Notes: generated from the letters alone by a model not told the origin. DNA of 64,000 nucleotides from Paraburkholderia haematera (GCF_905220975.1 NZ_CAJNBK010000006.1:1-64000), one strand, 5' to 3'. Positions 15,657 through 25,329 are shown, counted from the stretch's first letter. Numbers and translations: made by a program.

Positions 15657-16352
15657 ATGACGCCCGACGTCTTCGGCGAAGAAATCAAAGCGGCCCTCGC
15701 GCCACACGCCGACGCTCAACGCGCGCTCGCGATGCGCGCCTACATGCGTGACCACTTCGAGTTCATCGGTGTGCCAACGCCGCTGCGGCGGAAATCGGTA
15801 TTGCCGGTGTTCAAGCGGCTGCCGGTGGAGAATGCCGATCATCTGCTGGCATGCGCGAATGTCTTATGGTCGATGCCGGAGCGCGAATTCCAGTACGTCA
15901 CGACCGACCTGTTGGCGCGCAAATGGAAAACGCTTGCGGCGGCAGACATCGCGCACTTATTAACGCTCGCTCAGCGGTGCGCCTGGTGGGATTCGATCGA
16001 TCCGCTGGCGGGTGTCGTCGGCGACGTTCTGAAAGCGGCGCGAGCCCACACGCCGAAGGTGCAGGCCGCGATGGATGCGGCACTCCAGCACGACTCGCTG
16101 TGGGTTCGGCGTATTGCCATGATTCACCAACTCGGCTGGCGCGAGCACACCGACGAAGAGCGTCTTTTCGGGTACGCGCGAACGCTCGCCGCGGAAAGCG
16201 ACTTCTTCATTCGTAAGGCCGTCGGTTGGGCGCTGCGGGATTACGCGTGGCATGCTCCTCACGCGGTGAGCGCTTTTCTTTCCGCTTCGCGGGACATCAT
16301 GTCGCCGCTGACTTTCCGTGAAGCGTCGAAGCATCTGTCGTCGATCCGCTGA
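15657..16352 (+). CDS. DNA alkylation repair protein, AlkD-like glycosylase
   Basis: 231 residues made of HEAT-like helical repeats, the AlkD fold that removes N3/N7-alkylated purines. Family pieces are MRDHFEFIGVPTPLRRK, AREFQYV-type EREFQYVTTDLLARKWK, CAWWDSIDPLAGVVGDVLKA, DSLWVRRIAMIHQLGWRE and FFIRKAVGWALRDYAWHAP, the last containing the conserved K-A-x-x-W-x-L-R signature. ATG 15657 follows GGAG; earlier in-frame codons would run into iterons. It is alone and immediately follows iteron array 1. Confidence 0.92.
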   Translation: MTPDVFGEEIKAALAPHADAQRALAMRAYMRDHFEFIGVPTPLRRKSVLPVFKRLPVENADHLLACANVLWSMPEREFQYVTTDLLARKWKTLAAADIAHLLTLAQRCAWWDSIDPLAGVVGDVLKAARAHTPKVQAAMDAALQHDSLWVRRIAMIHQLGWREHTDEERLFGYARTLAAESDFFIRKAVGWALRDYAWHAPHAVSAFLSASRDIMSPLTFREASKHLSSIR

Positions 16353-16639
16353 CGCGCCTGGCGCAGAACCGTTGCCGCTCAATTTGCGTCGACGCAACGT
16401 CGGCTGTTGCAAAAAGGCGACGCGCCACGGGACGCAAAACGACGGCGGTAAACGGCGTCGAAATCAAAAACTTTAGGAGAATATTTAATCTCGTTGGTGT
16501 GGCCAAACGCCCTGTAGTCACAGCTTAGTAATATGCGCCGGCAATACTCGGCAGCGCTGCAAGCTTGACCCAAAATTCGCAAAAAACGCGCTGCTCCGAT
16601 CGAGGGCTGACGCGAAGGCCATACCCTCGGGGGTTTCAC

Positions 16640-19030
16640 ATGACTATCCGTCATCGCATCACACTATTGGTTGTCTTGATGTTCGTCGCCTTGTCGGCGA
16701 TCGGCGGCTACGCCGTGTATCAGACGCGCGGCAGCGCGGCCGAAGTGCGCAAGGTGACCGAAGGCGTCGTCCCCAGCGCGCTGGCTTCCGCCGACCTCGT
16801 CTCGCAGGTCAAAGACGTCCAGCTCGCCACGATGACGCTGGTCTACGCGCCGGACGCCAACATGGTCTCCCAGGCGCAAGACGAACTGAAGAAGAAGAAG
16901 GCCTCGCTGCAACAGGCTCTCGCGCTGCAGGCCAAAGATGCCGCGAGCCACGCCCAACAGGGCCTCGTCTCCCAGGCCAACGAAAGCCTCGAGAATTACT
17001 TCTCGGCAATTGCTGAGACGGCGAAAATGAAAGCAGACGGCAAGAACGAACTCGCACAAGCGTATCTGTTCGCCAACGTCGCCCAGTATCGCGACGAACT
17101 CGAAGGTATCGTTGAAACGCTGCGCGTCGAGAAAAACCGCCAGAAAGACGAGGCGATCACCACACTGAATGCCACGCTCGCCACGACCACGACGGCTATC
17201 GCCGCCGTCACCGGTATCGCGATCATTCTGCTGACCTTCATCGGCACGCTGCTCTATCGTCAGATCACGCGTCCGCTCAGCCGCATGCAGGCCATGATGA
17301 GCGAGATCGCGTCGAGCCAGGATTTCACGCGCCGCGTGCCGGTGGGCCGGTTGGATGAGATCGGCCATTCGATCGTCGCCTTCAACGGCATGATCGAAAA
17401 GATCCAGGAAAGCTCGGCGCAACTCAAGCAGAAGACCGCCGACATCCAGGCCATGTTGCAGAACATGCAGCAAGGTATTTTGACGGTGGTCGACGGCGCT
17501 GTGATCCACTCGGAGTACTCGGCGTATCTGGAAGACATCTTCGAAACGAAAGACATCGCCGGGCGCGGTCTGATGGACCTGGTGTTCTCGGATACCGATC
17601 TCGGCTCGGATGTGCTCTCGCAAGTCGATGCGGCGGCACACGCTTGCCTCGGCGAAGACTGCATCAACTTCGCGTTCAATCAGCACCTGCTGGTCAGCGA
17701 AATTTCGAAGCGCATGCCCGATGGCCGCGTGAAGATTCTTGACCTCAGCTGGTCGGCCATCACCGACGAAAACGACGTGATCCTGCGTTTGATGTTGTGC
17801 GTGCGCGACGTCACCGAACTGCGCAAGCTCGCGGCAGAAGCCAGCGAACAGCGCCGCCGTCTCGACATGATCGGCGAGATTCTTGCGGTGAGCGAAGAGA
17901 AGTTCCATCACTTCATTGAAAGCTCCGCGGGTTTTGTCAGCGAGAACGAGCGCATCATCCGCAAGCATTCGGAAGCGGACCATGCGGCGATCGCCGAACT
18001 GTTCCGCAACATGCACACCATCAAGGGCAATGCGCGGACCTATAACCTGGCGCACCTGACTAACGTGGTTCACGAAACCGAGCAGAGCTATGACGAACTG
18101 CGCCAGCCGGACGCGGACCGCTCGTGGGATCAGGAACACCTGATGCAGGAGCTGACGCGCGTGCGCGAGGCGATCGAAAGCTACGCCAGGATCAACGAAC
18201 AGAGCCTCGGCCGCAAAGCCAAAGCCGGCTTGAACAACGCCGGCAATGCGGGCCGCTATGTGATGGTCGAGAAGGACCAGATTCAGCAGACCCTGAGCAT
18301 GCTGGACAAGACGAACGCAGGCGAACTCCACGAATTGCAGTCGATGCGCGATGCGATGCGCCAAACCCTGCTGGCTCTCGGCAGCGAAAGCGTGCGCGAT
18401 GCGCTGTCCGGTGTGCTGGACTCGCTGCCTTCGCTCGCGCAGGAACTGGGCAAGCCGGCGCCGATCGTGCGTATCGACGACAACGGCTACCGTCTGCGCG
18501 GCCAGGCAGGCGGCACGCTGGGCAACGTCTTTATGCATCTGCTGCGCAATTCAATGGATCACGGTATTGAAGCCGCCGACGCGCGCAGCGCGCACGGCAA
18601 GACACCGGCAGGCACGATCGATATCGAAGTGGGCGTCGACAACCACGCGCTGCAGATCACGCTCAGCGACGACGGCCGCGGCCTCGCGCTCGAACGGATT
18701 CGCGGCATTGCCGCCGAGCGCGGCTGGATCGGCAGCGACGAACAATTGAGCGACGAAACCATCGCCGAATTCATTTTCCGGCCGGGCTTCTCAACCGCTG
18801 CAACGGTCACGGAAGTGTCGGGCCGCGGCGTGGGCATGGACGCCGTACGCGACTTCCTCAAGCGCGAGAACGGCCGCATCGAACTGCGCTTCACCGACGA
18901 TCACAAGGGCGCGTCGTTTCGCCAGTTCCAGACGATCGTCTGCCTGCCGGATAGCGTCGCCGTCGATACGCTGGGTGTGGAAGCGCGTGGTGACGCCGGC
19001 GAACTGAAACTCGACGCGATGGCGGATTGA
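16640..19030 (+). CDS. Membrane-bound CheA-like histidine kinase (4HB-HAMP-HPt-HATPase, no CheW domain)
   Basis: 796 residues. Transmembrane helix 1 is near 7-27, then a periplasmic four-helix-bundle-type domain to about 185, helix 2 near 188-207 and HAMP near 208-260 (QITRPLSRMQAMMSE). A PAS-like or linker part follows. The HPt motif is MHTIKGNARTY with its histidine near 459. CheA-type ATPase boxes follow (HLLRNSMDHGIE, DDGRGLAL, GRGVGMDAVRDFL). Unlike CheA it has its own membrane sensor and stops soon after the ATPase, with no CheW-like domain. ATG 16640 follows GGGGG. First gene of a five-gene chemosensory-like operon. Confidence 0.88.
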   Translation: MTIRHRITLLVVLMFVALSAIGGYAVYQTRGSAAEVRKVTEGVVPSALASADLVSQVKDVQLATMTLVYAPDANMVSQAQDELKKKKASLQQALALQAKDAASHAQQGLVSQANESLENYFSAIAETAKMKADGKNELAQAYLFANVAQYRDELEGIVETLRVEKNRQKDEAITTLNATLATTTTAIAAVTGIAIILLTFIGTLLYRQITRPLSRMQAMMSEIASSQDFTRRVPVGRLDEIGHSIVAFNGMIEKIQESSAQLKQKTADIQAMLQNMQQGILTVVDGAVIHSEYSAYLEDIFETKDIAGRGLMDLVFSDTDLGSDVLSQVDAAAHACLGEDCINFAFNQHLLVSEISKRMPDGRVKILDLSWSAITDENDVILRLMLCVRDVTELRKLAAEASEQRRRLDMIGEILAVSEEKFHHFIESSAGFVSENERIIRKHSEADHAAIAELFRNMHTIKGNARTYNLAHLTNVVHETEQSYDELRQPDADRSWDQEHLMQELTRVREAIESYARINEQSLGRKAKAGLNNAGNAGRYVMVEKDQIQQTLSMLDKTNAGELHELQSMRDAMRQTLLALGSESVRDALSGVLDSLPSLAQELGKPAPIVRIDDNGYRLRGQAGGTLGNVFMHLLRNSMDHGIEAADARSAHGKTPAGTIDIEVGVDNHALQITLSDDGRGLALERIRGIAAERGWIGSDEQLSDETIAEFIFRPGFSTAATVTEVSGRGVGMDAVRDFLKRENGRIELRFTDDHKGASFRQFQTIVCLPDSVAVDTLGVEARGDAGELKLDAMAD

Positions 19031-19085
19031 ACGTTGGACGAACGCTGATTGATGCGTTTCGCGACGGACTTCGGAAGGATAGGTT

Positions 19086-19829
19086 GTGATTCAACAGTAC
19101 GAACAGTACGCCTTGGCGGCGGTGGCAGGCAGCGCGGTGACCGCGCTGCTGGCATTTGTCGCGCACAAGTTGCAAAGCACGAGGCTCGCGGCCCGGTTGC
19201 GCGCCGAAGCGGATGCCCGGATCGAAGCGCTCTCGGCGGAACACGCGGATCACGGTGAAGCGATCCGCGAACGCGAACAGGCGGTGCAGGAGATGGAAGC
19301 GTTGGCCGCACAGTTGCGTGATGAGCTGAGGCAGCAATCGGCCAGCGTCGACGAGTTGCGCGCAACGCTGAAAGCAGCGACCGACGGCAAGGACCAGTGG
19401 GCGCATCACGCGCAACAGATCGCTGGCGAAGCCGCGCGTCTGAAGAGCCTCGGCGCGACATTCGAGCGTTGGCACGAGCAGATGATCTCGCTGATGACGC
19501 AGAACCACGATATGCACGCGAAGAATCAGGAGCTGTCGTCGATCGTCCGGCATGTGGTGATCGTGTCGCTGAACGCGTCGATCGAGGCCGCGCGCGCGGG
19601 TCCGGCGGGACGTGGTTTCGCGGTGGTGGCGAGCGAGGTCCGGGCGCTCGCCGCGCGTTCCGAGGAGTTGTCGAAGAGCTATCGCGACAGCCTGCACCGC
19701 AACGACCTGACCACCACCTCCACCTTTCAGGACATTCAGGCGGGCGGCAAGATGATCGCGGCGTCGCTCTCCAGCGTCGAATCGCTCGCCAACCAGTTTC
19801 ACTCGAAGCTGCACCAGGTGCCGATGTGA
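19086..19829 (+). CDS. Short methyl-accepting-chemotaxis-like protein
   Basis: 247 residues. One hydrophobic segment near 8-27 is followed by a coiled coil (about 28-125) and a shortened MCP signalling domain. The tip sequence VSLNASIEAARAGPAGRGFA and then VVASEVRALAARSEELSK (about 158-195) is conserved, but the protein has no HAMP or separate ligand domain. GTG start at 19086 follows AAGGATAGG. It overlaps the next gene by 4 bp (GTGA). It probably links the upstream kinase to a signalling array, or is itself the output scaffold. Confidence 0.85.
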   Translation: MIQQYEQYALAAVAGSAVTALLAFVAHKLQSTRLAARLRAEADARIEALSAEHADHGEAIREREQAVQEMEALAAQLRDELRQQSASVDELRATLKAATDGKDQWAHHAQQIAGEAARLKSLGATFERWHEQMISLMTQNHDMHAKNQELSSIVRHVVIVSLNASIEAARAGPAGRGFAVVASEVRALAARSEELSKSYRDSLHRNDLTTTSTFQDIQAGGKMIAASLSSVESLANQFHSKLHQVPM

Positions 19830-20365
19830 TCACGGGCAACGCGAAGGACAGCTTCGAACGGATTTTCTGCAAGGCGGCAAAGGCGCGCCTGCCGCTGGAT
19901 TCCGGCGATACGTGCGAGATTGCCCCGCTCGTCGAAGCCGGCGCGGGCGCAACAAAGGACACTCAGGTGGTCGTGCTGACCATCTCGTCGATCGTCTTCA
20001 GACTGCTGCTGATCCTGCACTTCGACGAAAACGACAGCACTCGCGGCTACTACCTGAAAGAGGACGATGAGCGGCCCTTCCAGGAAGCGTTTCTGGAAAT
20101 CTGCAATCTGTGCTGCGGCGCGATGAATCAGGAGCTGCTGCATTATTTTCCGGACCTCGGCATGTCGACGCCTTATGTGTTGAGCGCGCGTTGCCTCGAC
20201 CATCTGTTGGAATTGAAGCCTGGTTTGCAGTCGTCGTATTCGATCACGCTTAACGGTTCCGTGCGGCTTGCCGCGACGATATGCGTGTGCGCGAATGCGT
20301 CGATCGACTTCGTGGCGGACACGAGCGCGATCGAAGAAACCAGCGGTGAGCTGGAGTTGTTTTGA
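19826..20365 (+). CDS. CheX/CheC-like chemotaxis phosphatase-family protein
   Basis: 179 residues from a GTG that overlaps the preceding TGA. The segment FQEAFLEICNLCCGAMNQEL contains E-x-x-N followed about 22 residues later by P (MSTP), the pattern of the CheC/CheX/FliY CheY-phosphatase family. The fold prediction (alternating strands LTISSIVFRLLLILHF and SYSITLNGSVRLAATICVC) also fits CheX. It would dephosphorylate the CheY encoded in this operon. The match is by motif only, so a non-catalytic relative is possible. Confidence 0.65.
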   Translation: MITGNAKDSFERIFCKAAKARLPLDSGDTCEIAPLVEAGAGATKDTQVVVLTISSIVFRLLLILHFDENDSTRGYYLKEDDERPFQEAFLEICNLCCGAMNQELLHYFPDLGMSTPYVLSARCLDHLLELKPGLQSSYSITLNGSVRLAATICVCANASIDFVADTSAIEETSGELELF

Positions 20366-20409
20366 GTGTTGACCATGACGTCGATAGCCGCAGTGAGCAG
20401 GAACCCGAA

Positions 20410-21381
20410 ATGAACATGAACAAACCGGTCAGCAAGGTGCTGGTGCTGGACGACTGCCCGGTGCATAAGGACGCGCTGAAGCGCTTCTGCGACGAGCACA
20501 ATCTGGTCGGCGTGAAAGTCGGCAAGAACCGCTTGCAGTCGGTGCTGCGCTCGAACATCGATCTGGGCGCCGTTCTGTTCGCTGAAAGCTATGGCGGCTC
20601 GGCCGAAGCGAGCGCCGAGATCGCGATCAGGATCAACGCGGTGCGCCCCGAGTTGCCGATCATCATGCGTCGCGATGACGATCCGAGCCTCGACGGGTTA
20701 CCCGAGAGTTTGCGCCGCGTGGTCTGCGCGGCTTACGTCGCGCACGATATGGCGCCCTTGCGCAAGGTGATCGACGAATACATTTTCAGTCTGGATTATC
20801 CCAACGCGTTAGTGCGTGGCATCGCGGACATGACGCAGGCGATTCTCGGCGACATGTTCAAGGACCTGACCATCACGTGCGACACGCCGTATATCGTGCG
20901 CGACCGGATTATCTTCGGCGAGGTGTTCAGCCTGATTCCGCTGGAAAGCGCGTGGTGCCGCGGTTACATGATGATGCAGGCCGAAGAAGCGCCGATTCTC
21001 GAATTACTCGATCGCTATCGGATGTTCGACAACGAAGAGGATGGCGAAGCAAACTTCCGCGATCTGAATGGCGTGCTCGGCGAAGTGACCAATCTGATCT
21101 GGGGTTCGTTCAAGAACCGCTATGTCGGCGATGCGGACGCCTGGTCGCGCAGCCAGGTGCAGGTGCCGCTGCTGGTGAATCACAAGCACAAGTACATCTC
21201 GTTCGGCAGCGGCAATCCGCAACTGTGTTTCATGTACTCGCTGACGGACCCGCTGTCGGGCCGTTCGGTCAAGCTGCATCAACGTTTTGTGTTCAGCCTG
21301 AGCTGGTCGCCGGAAGACTTCAGGGAAGTCACGGACGATGTCGGCGCGATGGTCGAAGCGGGCGAACTGGATCTGTTCTGA
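20410..21381 (+). CDS. Pseudo-receiver fused to CheX-like domain
   Basis: 323 residues from ATG 20410 (after AGGAA; an upstream TTG at 20362 is less likely). Residues about 5-130 resemble a response-regulator receiver (VSKVLVLDDCPVHKDALKRF), but the strand that should end in the phosphorylated Asp reads GAVLFAES, so the acceptor appears lost. Residues about 150-320 are CheX-like (IADMTQAILGDMF, FRDLNGVLGEVTNLIWGSF with E-x-x-N). Both this protein and the preceding one end in GELxLF. The pairing suggests an adaptor or phosphatase tuned to the upstream kinase and CheY. Confidence 0.7.
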   Translation: MNMNKPVSKVLVLDDCPVHKDALKRFCDEHNLVGVKVGKNRLQSVLRSNIDLGAVLFAESYGGSAEASAEIAIRINAVRPELPIIMRRDDDPSLDGLPESLRRVVCAAYVAHDMAPLRKVIDEYIFSLDYPNALVRGIADMTQAILGDMFKDLTITCDTPYIVRDRIIFGEVFSLIPLESAWCRGYMMMQAEEAPILELLDRYRMFDNEEDGEANFRDLNGVLGEVTNLIWGSFKNRYVGDADAWSRSQVQVPLLVNHKHKYISFGSGNPQLCFMYSLTDPLSGRSVKLHQRFVFSLSWSPEDFREVTDDVGAMVEAGELDLF

Positions 21382-21401
21382 GTGTTGTCATAGGAAAAAA
21401 C

Positions 21402-21767
21402 ATGTCGAAAATTCTGGTGGTGGATGACTCGAGCACCGTGCGCGACGAAGTGGCCGGTTTTCTGAAGAAGAACGGTCTGGACGTCGACACGGCGGTGGAC
21501 GGTAAGGACGGCCTCGCCAAACTGAAGGCCAGCCCTGGCATCAAACTGGTGATCAGCGACGTCAACATGCCGAACATGGACGGCCTGACGATGGTCGAGA
21601 AGATTCGCGGCGAACTCGCGAACACGGCGGTCAACGTCATCATGCTGACCACCGAGAGCAGCCCGGCGATGAAAGAGCGCGGCAAGGCGGCGGGCGTCAA
21701 AGGTTGGATCGTCAAGCCGTTCAAGGGCGATGCGGTGCTGGAAACGTTCCGCAAGCTGGCGAGCTAG
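21402..21767 (+). CDS. CheY-like single-domain response regulator
   Basis: 121 residues, a bare receiver. All key positions are present: acidic pair DD near 8-9, phosphorylation Asp in ISDVNMPNMDG near 53, Thr in MLTTES near 83 and Lys in KPFKG near 104. GGAAAAAAC precedes the ATG. Last gene of the operon 16640-21767; the likely phospho-acceptor of the CheA-like kinase. The output is unknown because no effector domain is attached. The next iteron array begins 28 bp after its stop. Confidence 0.92.
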   Translation: MSKILVVDDSSTVRDEVAGFLKKNGLDVDTAVDGKDGLAKLKASPGIKLVISDVNMPNMDGLTMVEKIRGELANTAVNVIMLTTESSPAMKERGKAAGVKGWIVKPFKGDAVLETFRKLAS

Positions 21768-21794
21768 ACGCTGCACACGCGGCGGAGTTTGGCG

Positions 21795-22580
21795 AAGGTG
21801 AGAACTTTCGGGAGCCACGCGCCAGCGTCGTGCAAAGCAGGATTCGCGATCGCGGCTGCCGTCGAAAACACGCTAAATGCGTGAAAAAACCAGCCGTCAC
21901 GATGATGACGGCCGGCGTTGCTCACGCGTTCGTCGATCCAAAGGTGAGAATATTCGGGAGCGTGAGGCAATCGCGGACACGTGAGCTGCGCTGCATCATT
22001 GCGCCTCACTATCCAGCCATCCCGTCGACGGCTTCCACAAGCGCCATCCACATCGCCTCTTACCTGGGTATGCAGATTACCCGCGGTCGTTCAAAGGTGA
22101 GGGTTTTCGGGAATGGCCTGTTCGGGATCCTCGATATCCCGCCCAGCATGCCTTTGCGGCCAGCCTCAGCGCTCGAAAGGTGAGCGTTTTCGGGAGCGGC
22201 CCGACGGACACTTCACGCGGAACCCCACCCGCTCCGAGCCAAAGGTGAGACTTTTCGGGAGCAGACACGCGCATCGTGCACTAACGTCGCGTGCGATCCC
22301 GTATCACGTTCCGCGTTTTGAGAACATCCACCGACAGGGAAGATGGCGACGCGGACGACAAGCGGTCAGCGGTTTTGCTATTCCCGCAAGCCACCTCCTG
22401 TCTCTGAAAACCGATCGTCTCCTGGAATCAGTTGGATGAGTCAGCACATTCTTTCTGTTGGCGCCGATGCGGCTATGTGTTCGTGCCGCACGGCGAAATT
22501 GGAGCGGCTGAGCGCGGCGCGATGGTTGCGTTCGGCGTGTGAATATCGGCGTATCCGCCGAAAGGTGAGGTTTTACGGGA
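21795..22580 (+). repeat. Distal iteron array 2: six copies about 17 kb from the origin
   Basis: Plus-strand copies begin at 21795, 21941, 22094, 22177, 22242 and 22562, all with the origin-type ending TTTCGGGA, TATTCGGGA or TTTACGGGA (for example AAGGTGAGCGTTTTCGGGA at 22177). Spacing is wide and irregular (65-320 bp). The 829-bp gap between cheY and the SDR gene otherwise shows no gene. The last copy is 17 bp beyond the SDR stop. Confidence 0.88.
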
Positions 22581-22596
22581 GCGTGGTGCGCTCGTG

Positions 22597-23355
22597 TCAG
22601 CCTTGCTTCGCGACCTCGCGAATATCGGCAACCGGCGTTTGCCCGAATGCATCGCTGAAGGCGTAATCGAGCAACTGGCTCGCGCATTGTTCAGGTGTCG
22701 AAAGCAGGCCGTTGCGCTTGAGGTCTTCGAATTTTTCGCGCATCGGGAACTGCTCGGCGCCGCTGCCGCGAATTTCCGCCTGCATGTTTGTATCGATGAC
22801 GCCTGGTGCCAGGCTGCAGATGCGCAGCGCACGATTCGCGTCGAGTGCAACGGCGCGAGCGTGATGATCCAGCGCGGCCTTGGTCGCGCAATAAATGCTC
22901 CAGCCGGGATACGCATTGCGTGCCGCGCCGCTCGAGATATGCACGATGCGCCGATCGGTCGCGTCGACGCTGGCTGCGGCGAGGGCGCTCGCCAGCATCA
23001 GCGGCGTGGCGACATTCAGGCTCACAGCGGTGGCGATGTCTGTGGCGTCCTGGCCTTCGATCGGACCGATTGGCTGAACCCTACCCGCGTTGTTGATCAG
23101 GAGGACGCTCTGCGCGCCGCTGACGAAGCTGCGCAACGCATCGGTCGCGACCCACTGCGCGACGCGCGTGGGATCGGCCAGTTCGAGATCGATTTCTTCG
23201 AGCAGTGCTGGGAACCGCTCTTTTAGCGTGGCATGACGCGAGCGGGACAAACCGAGTACCGCGACGCCGCGCGCCAGCAGTTGTTCAGCAAGGGCGGCGC
23301 CCAGACCGCGCGTGTGGCCGGTCACGATCGCGCGGATCGGAGAAGAGGTGGACAT
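22597..23355 (-). CDS. Short-chain dehydrogenase/reductase
   Basis: 252 residues of the classical SDR fold. The cofactor motif is TGHTRGLG near 12-19, NNAG near 87-90, the catalytic Ser is in HISSGAARNAYPG, and Y-x-x-x-K is YCATK near 154-158. A sequence such as PGVIDTNMQAEIR follows, which with the overall layout resembles sepiapterin-reductase or benzil-reductase-like SDRs. Substrate is unknown. It stands alone, reading toward iteron array 2. Confidence 0.9.
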   Translation of the reverse strand: MSTSSPIRAIVTGHTRGLGAALAEQLLARGVAVLGLSRSRHATLKERFPALLEEIDLELADPTRVAQWVATDALRSFVSGAQSVLLINNAGRVQPIGPIEGQDATDIATAVSLNVATPLMLASALAAASVDATDRRIVHISSGAARNAYPGWSIYCATKAALDHHARAVALDANRALRICSLAPGVIDTNMQAEIRGSGAEQFPMREKFEDLKRNGLLSTPEQCASQLLDYAFSDAFGQTPVADIREVAKQG

Positions 23356-23487
23356 GTCGTTCCTTGTGATCGTTGGCTTGGGAAGACCGTCATTTTCTCA
23401 CGCAACGTTTCATGTCGGCAGCGACCTGCTCGTCGGGCCGCATTCCGGCGACCTTTCAGCCGCGATCATGTCGCTCTGATGTTTCCT

Positions 23488-24450
23488 TCACGCAGAGCGG
23501 AAGCGCTCGCGATATTGCACAGGCGTCACACCGATTCGTCTTGTGAAGACAATGCGCATTCGGTCCGCGGTGCCGAAGCCGCAGTCGTAGGCAATTGCCT
23601 TGAGCGCCGCGTCGCTGCTTTCGAGCAACTTGCGCGCCGCATCCACGCGCGCGCGCTCAACGAATTCGTGCGGCGTCACCTTGGTCTCCTGCACGAATAC
23701 GCGCGCAAAATTCCGTGCACTCATGCCGGCGACATCAGCCAGTTGTTTGACCGTAAAGCTCTCGTGAATACGCTCCATCACGTGCGCCTGCACTTTGGCT
23801 ACAGGCGAAGTTTCATCCGCCGGTGCGGTGAGATAAGGGCTGAACTGCGACTGCCCGCCTTGCCGCTGCGCGAACACCACCAGCCGTTTGGCGACGGCGA
23901 GCGCCGTGTGCGGCCCATGATCCTCGGCGACTAGGGCAAGCGATAGATCGATGCCCGCCGTTACGCCCGCCGACGTGACCAGGTTGTCGTCGCGCAGATA
24001 GATCCTGTCGAAATCGACGTGTGCTCGTGGAAACTGCGCAGCGAGTTGTGCCGCGTGCTGCCAATGCGTCGTGACCTTGCGGGCGTCGAGCAGCCCGGCA
24101 TGACCGAGCGCGAACGCGCCGGTGCAGATCGAGCCATAACGCTCGCACTGCCTGGCGGCTCGCGACAACCATTCCAGCAAACGTGGGTCGGGCGCGGCAC
24201 CCTCGGGCAGCGCGGGGCCGCCTGCAACCAGCGCCAGACCAAACGGGCGAAGCGCCTGTTCGAAAGTGGCGTCGGCCACGAGCGTCATGCCGTTTGAGGC
24301 GCGCAGCGGCCCTGGTTCCGCACTGAGCAGCGTGACCTCGTAGCGATCCTGCGGCGCGATGAACCGATTGGCCTCGGAGAACACATCGACCGGACCAGCT
24401 ACGTCGAGCGCCTGTACGCCAGGGAAGATCGCGATCGCGACGGTAGGCAT
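23488..24450 (-). CDS. GlxA-family AraC-type regulator (DJ-1/PfpI domain plus HTH)
   Basis: 320 residues. The N-terminal half is a DJ-1/PfpI-like domain (VAIAIFPGVQALDVAGPVDV, ICTGAFALGHAGLL, TSAGVTAGIDLSLALV). The C-terminal half holds two AraC helix-turn-helix motifs (FTVKQLADVAGMSARNFARV, ALKAIAYDCGFGTADRMRIVF). ATG 24450 is preceded by AAGGAAA on the minus strand; longer readings lack such a site. It is divergent from the HD-domain gene at 24691, which it may regulate. Confidence 0.9.
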   Translation of the reverse strand: MPTVAIAIFPGVQALDVAGPVDVFSEANRFIAPQDRYEVTLLSAEPGPLRASNGMTLVADATFEQALRPFGLALVAGGPALPEGAAPDPRLLEWLSRAARQCERYGSICTGAFALGHAGLLDARKVTTHWQHAAQLAAQFPRAHVDFDRIYLRDDNLVTSAGVTAGIDLSLALVAEDHGPHTALAVAKRLVVFAQRQGGQSQFSPYLTAPADETSPVAKVQAHVMERIHESFTVKQLADVAGMSARNFARVFVQETKVTPHEFVERARVDAARKLLESSDAALKAIAYDCGFGTADRMRIVFTRRIGVTPVQYRERFRSA

Positions 24451-24690
24451 CGAATGATTTCCTTTGACGATGGACGGAATCCGCGCCCCGCGGCAGTGAA
24501 CGCGGTGCGTTTGGCAGTGTTCAGCGGTCCGTGGCGATTGCCCGCGCCGGCGCGCTGACCAATACTGAACCTCATCGGACGCGCTGCTTGAACGGTCACA
24601 AAAAGCATCGCGGACCAGCATACCAAACGCGCTATCAAGTCACCAAGACTGCGCGTCCGGTCCATTCGAGTCTTTCATGGAGCAATTCAT

Positions 24691-25329
24691 ATGACCACGA
24701 TCGCAGGCATCCAGATCCCCGACAGCATGATGGCGCGCGAAGCCACGCAGCTCGTGCGCGATACCGAAACCGAGTTGCTCTACCACCATTCGCGGCGCGT
24801 GTTCCTGTTCGGTTCGCTGGCCGGCGTGCGCAAGCAACTCAAGTACGACCCCGAGTTGCTGTACATCGGCGCGATGTTTCATGACATGGGACTCGTGGCG
24901 CCGTATAGCAGCGAGCATGATCGATTCGAGGTGGACGGCGCGAACGCGGCACGTGATTTTCTGAAGCGCCACGGCATCGGCGAGGACGATATCGAACAGG
25001 TGTGGAATTCGATTGCGCTGCACACCACGCCAGGGATTCCACAATATATGAAGCCGGTGGTGGCCCTAGTTACGGCAGGTGTGGAGATGGACGTGCTGGG
25101 CCTCGCTTACGACGAGTTCAGCGAGCATCAGCGTCATGAGGTCATTCATGCCCACCCGCGCGGCGCGCATTTCAAGGAAGGCATTATCGATGCATTCGCG
25201 CACGGCACGATCCACAAACCGGAGACGACCTTTGGCAACGTGAAGGCGGACGTGCTGGCGCTGAAAGACCCGCATTACCATCGCGAGAATTTCTGCACGA
25301 TGATTCTGGGTTCGGCCTGGAAGGATTAG
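24691..25329 (+). CDS. HD-domain protein (putative phosphohydrolase)
   Basis: 212 residues. Metal-binding HD-type residues are seen in LYHHSRRVFLFG (H) and YIGAMFHDMGL (HD) and further downstream in NSIALHTTPGIPQ. This matches small stand-alone HD proteins related to cyanamide-hydratase or nucleotide-phosphohydrolase-like groups. GGAG precedes the ATG. It is divergent from the GlxA-type regulator. Substrate cannot be read from sequence. Confidence 0.85.
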   Translation: MTTIAGIQIPDSMMAREATQLVRDTETELLYHHSRRVFLFGSLAGVRKQLKYDPELLYIGAMFHDMGLVAPYSSEHDRFEVDGANAARDFLKRHGIGEDDIEQVWNSIALHTTPGIPQYMKPVVALVTAGVEMDVLGLAYDEFSEHQRHEVIHAHPRGAHFKEGIIDAFAHGTIHKPETTFGNVKADVLALKDPHYHRENFCTMILGSAWKD

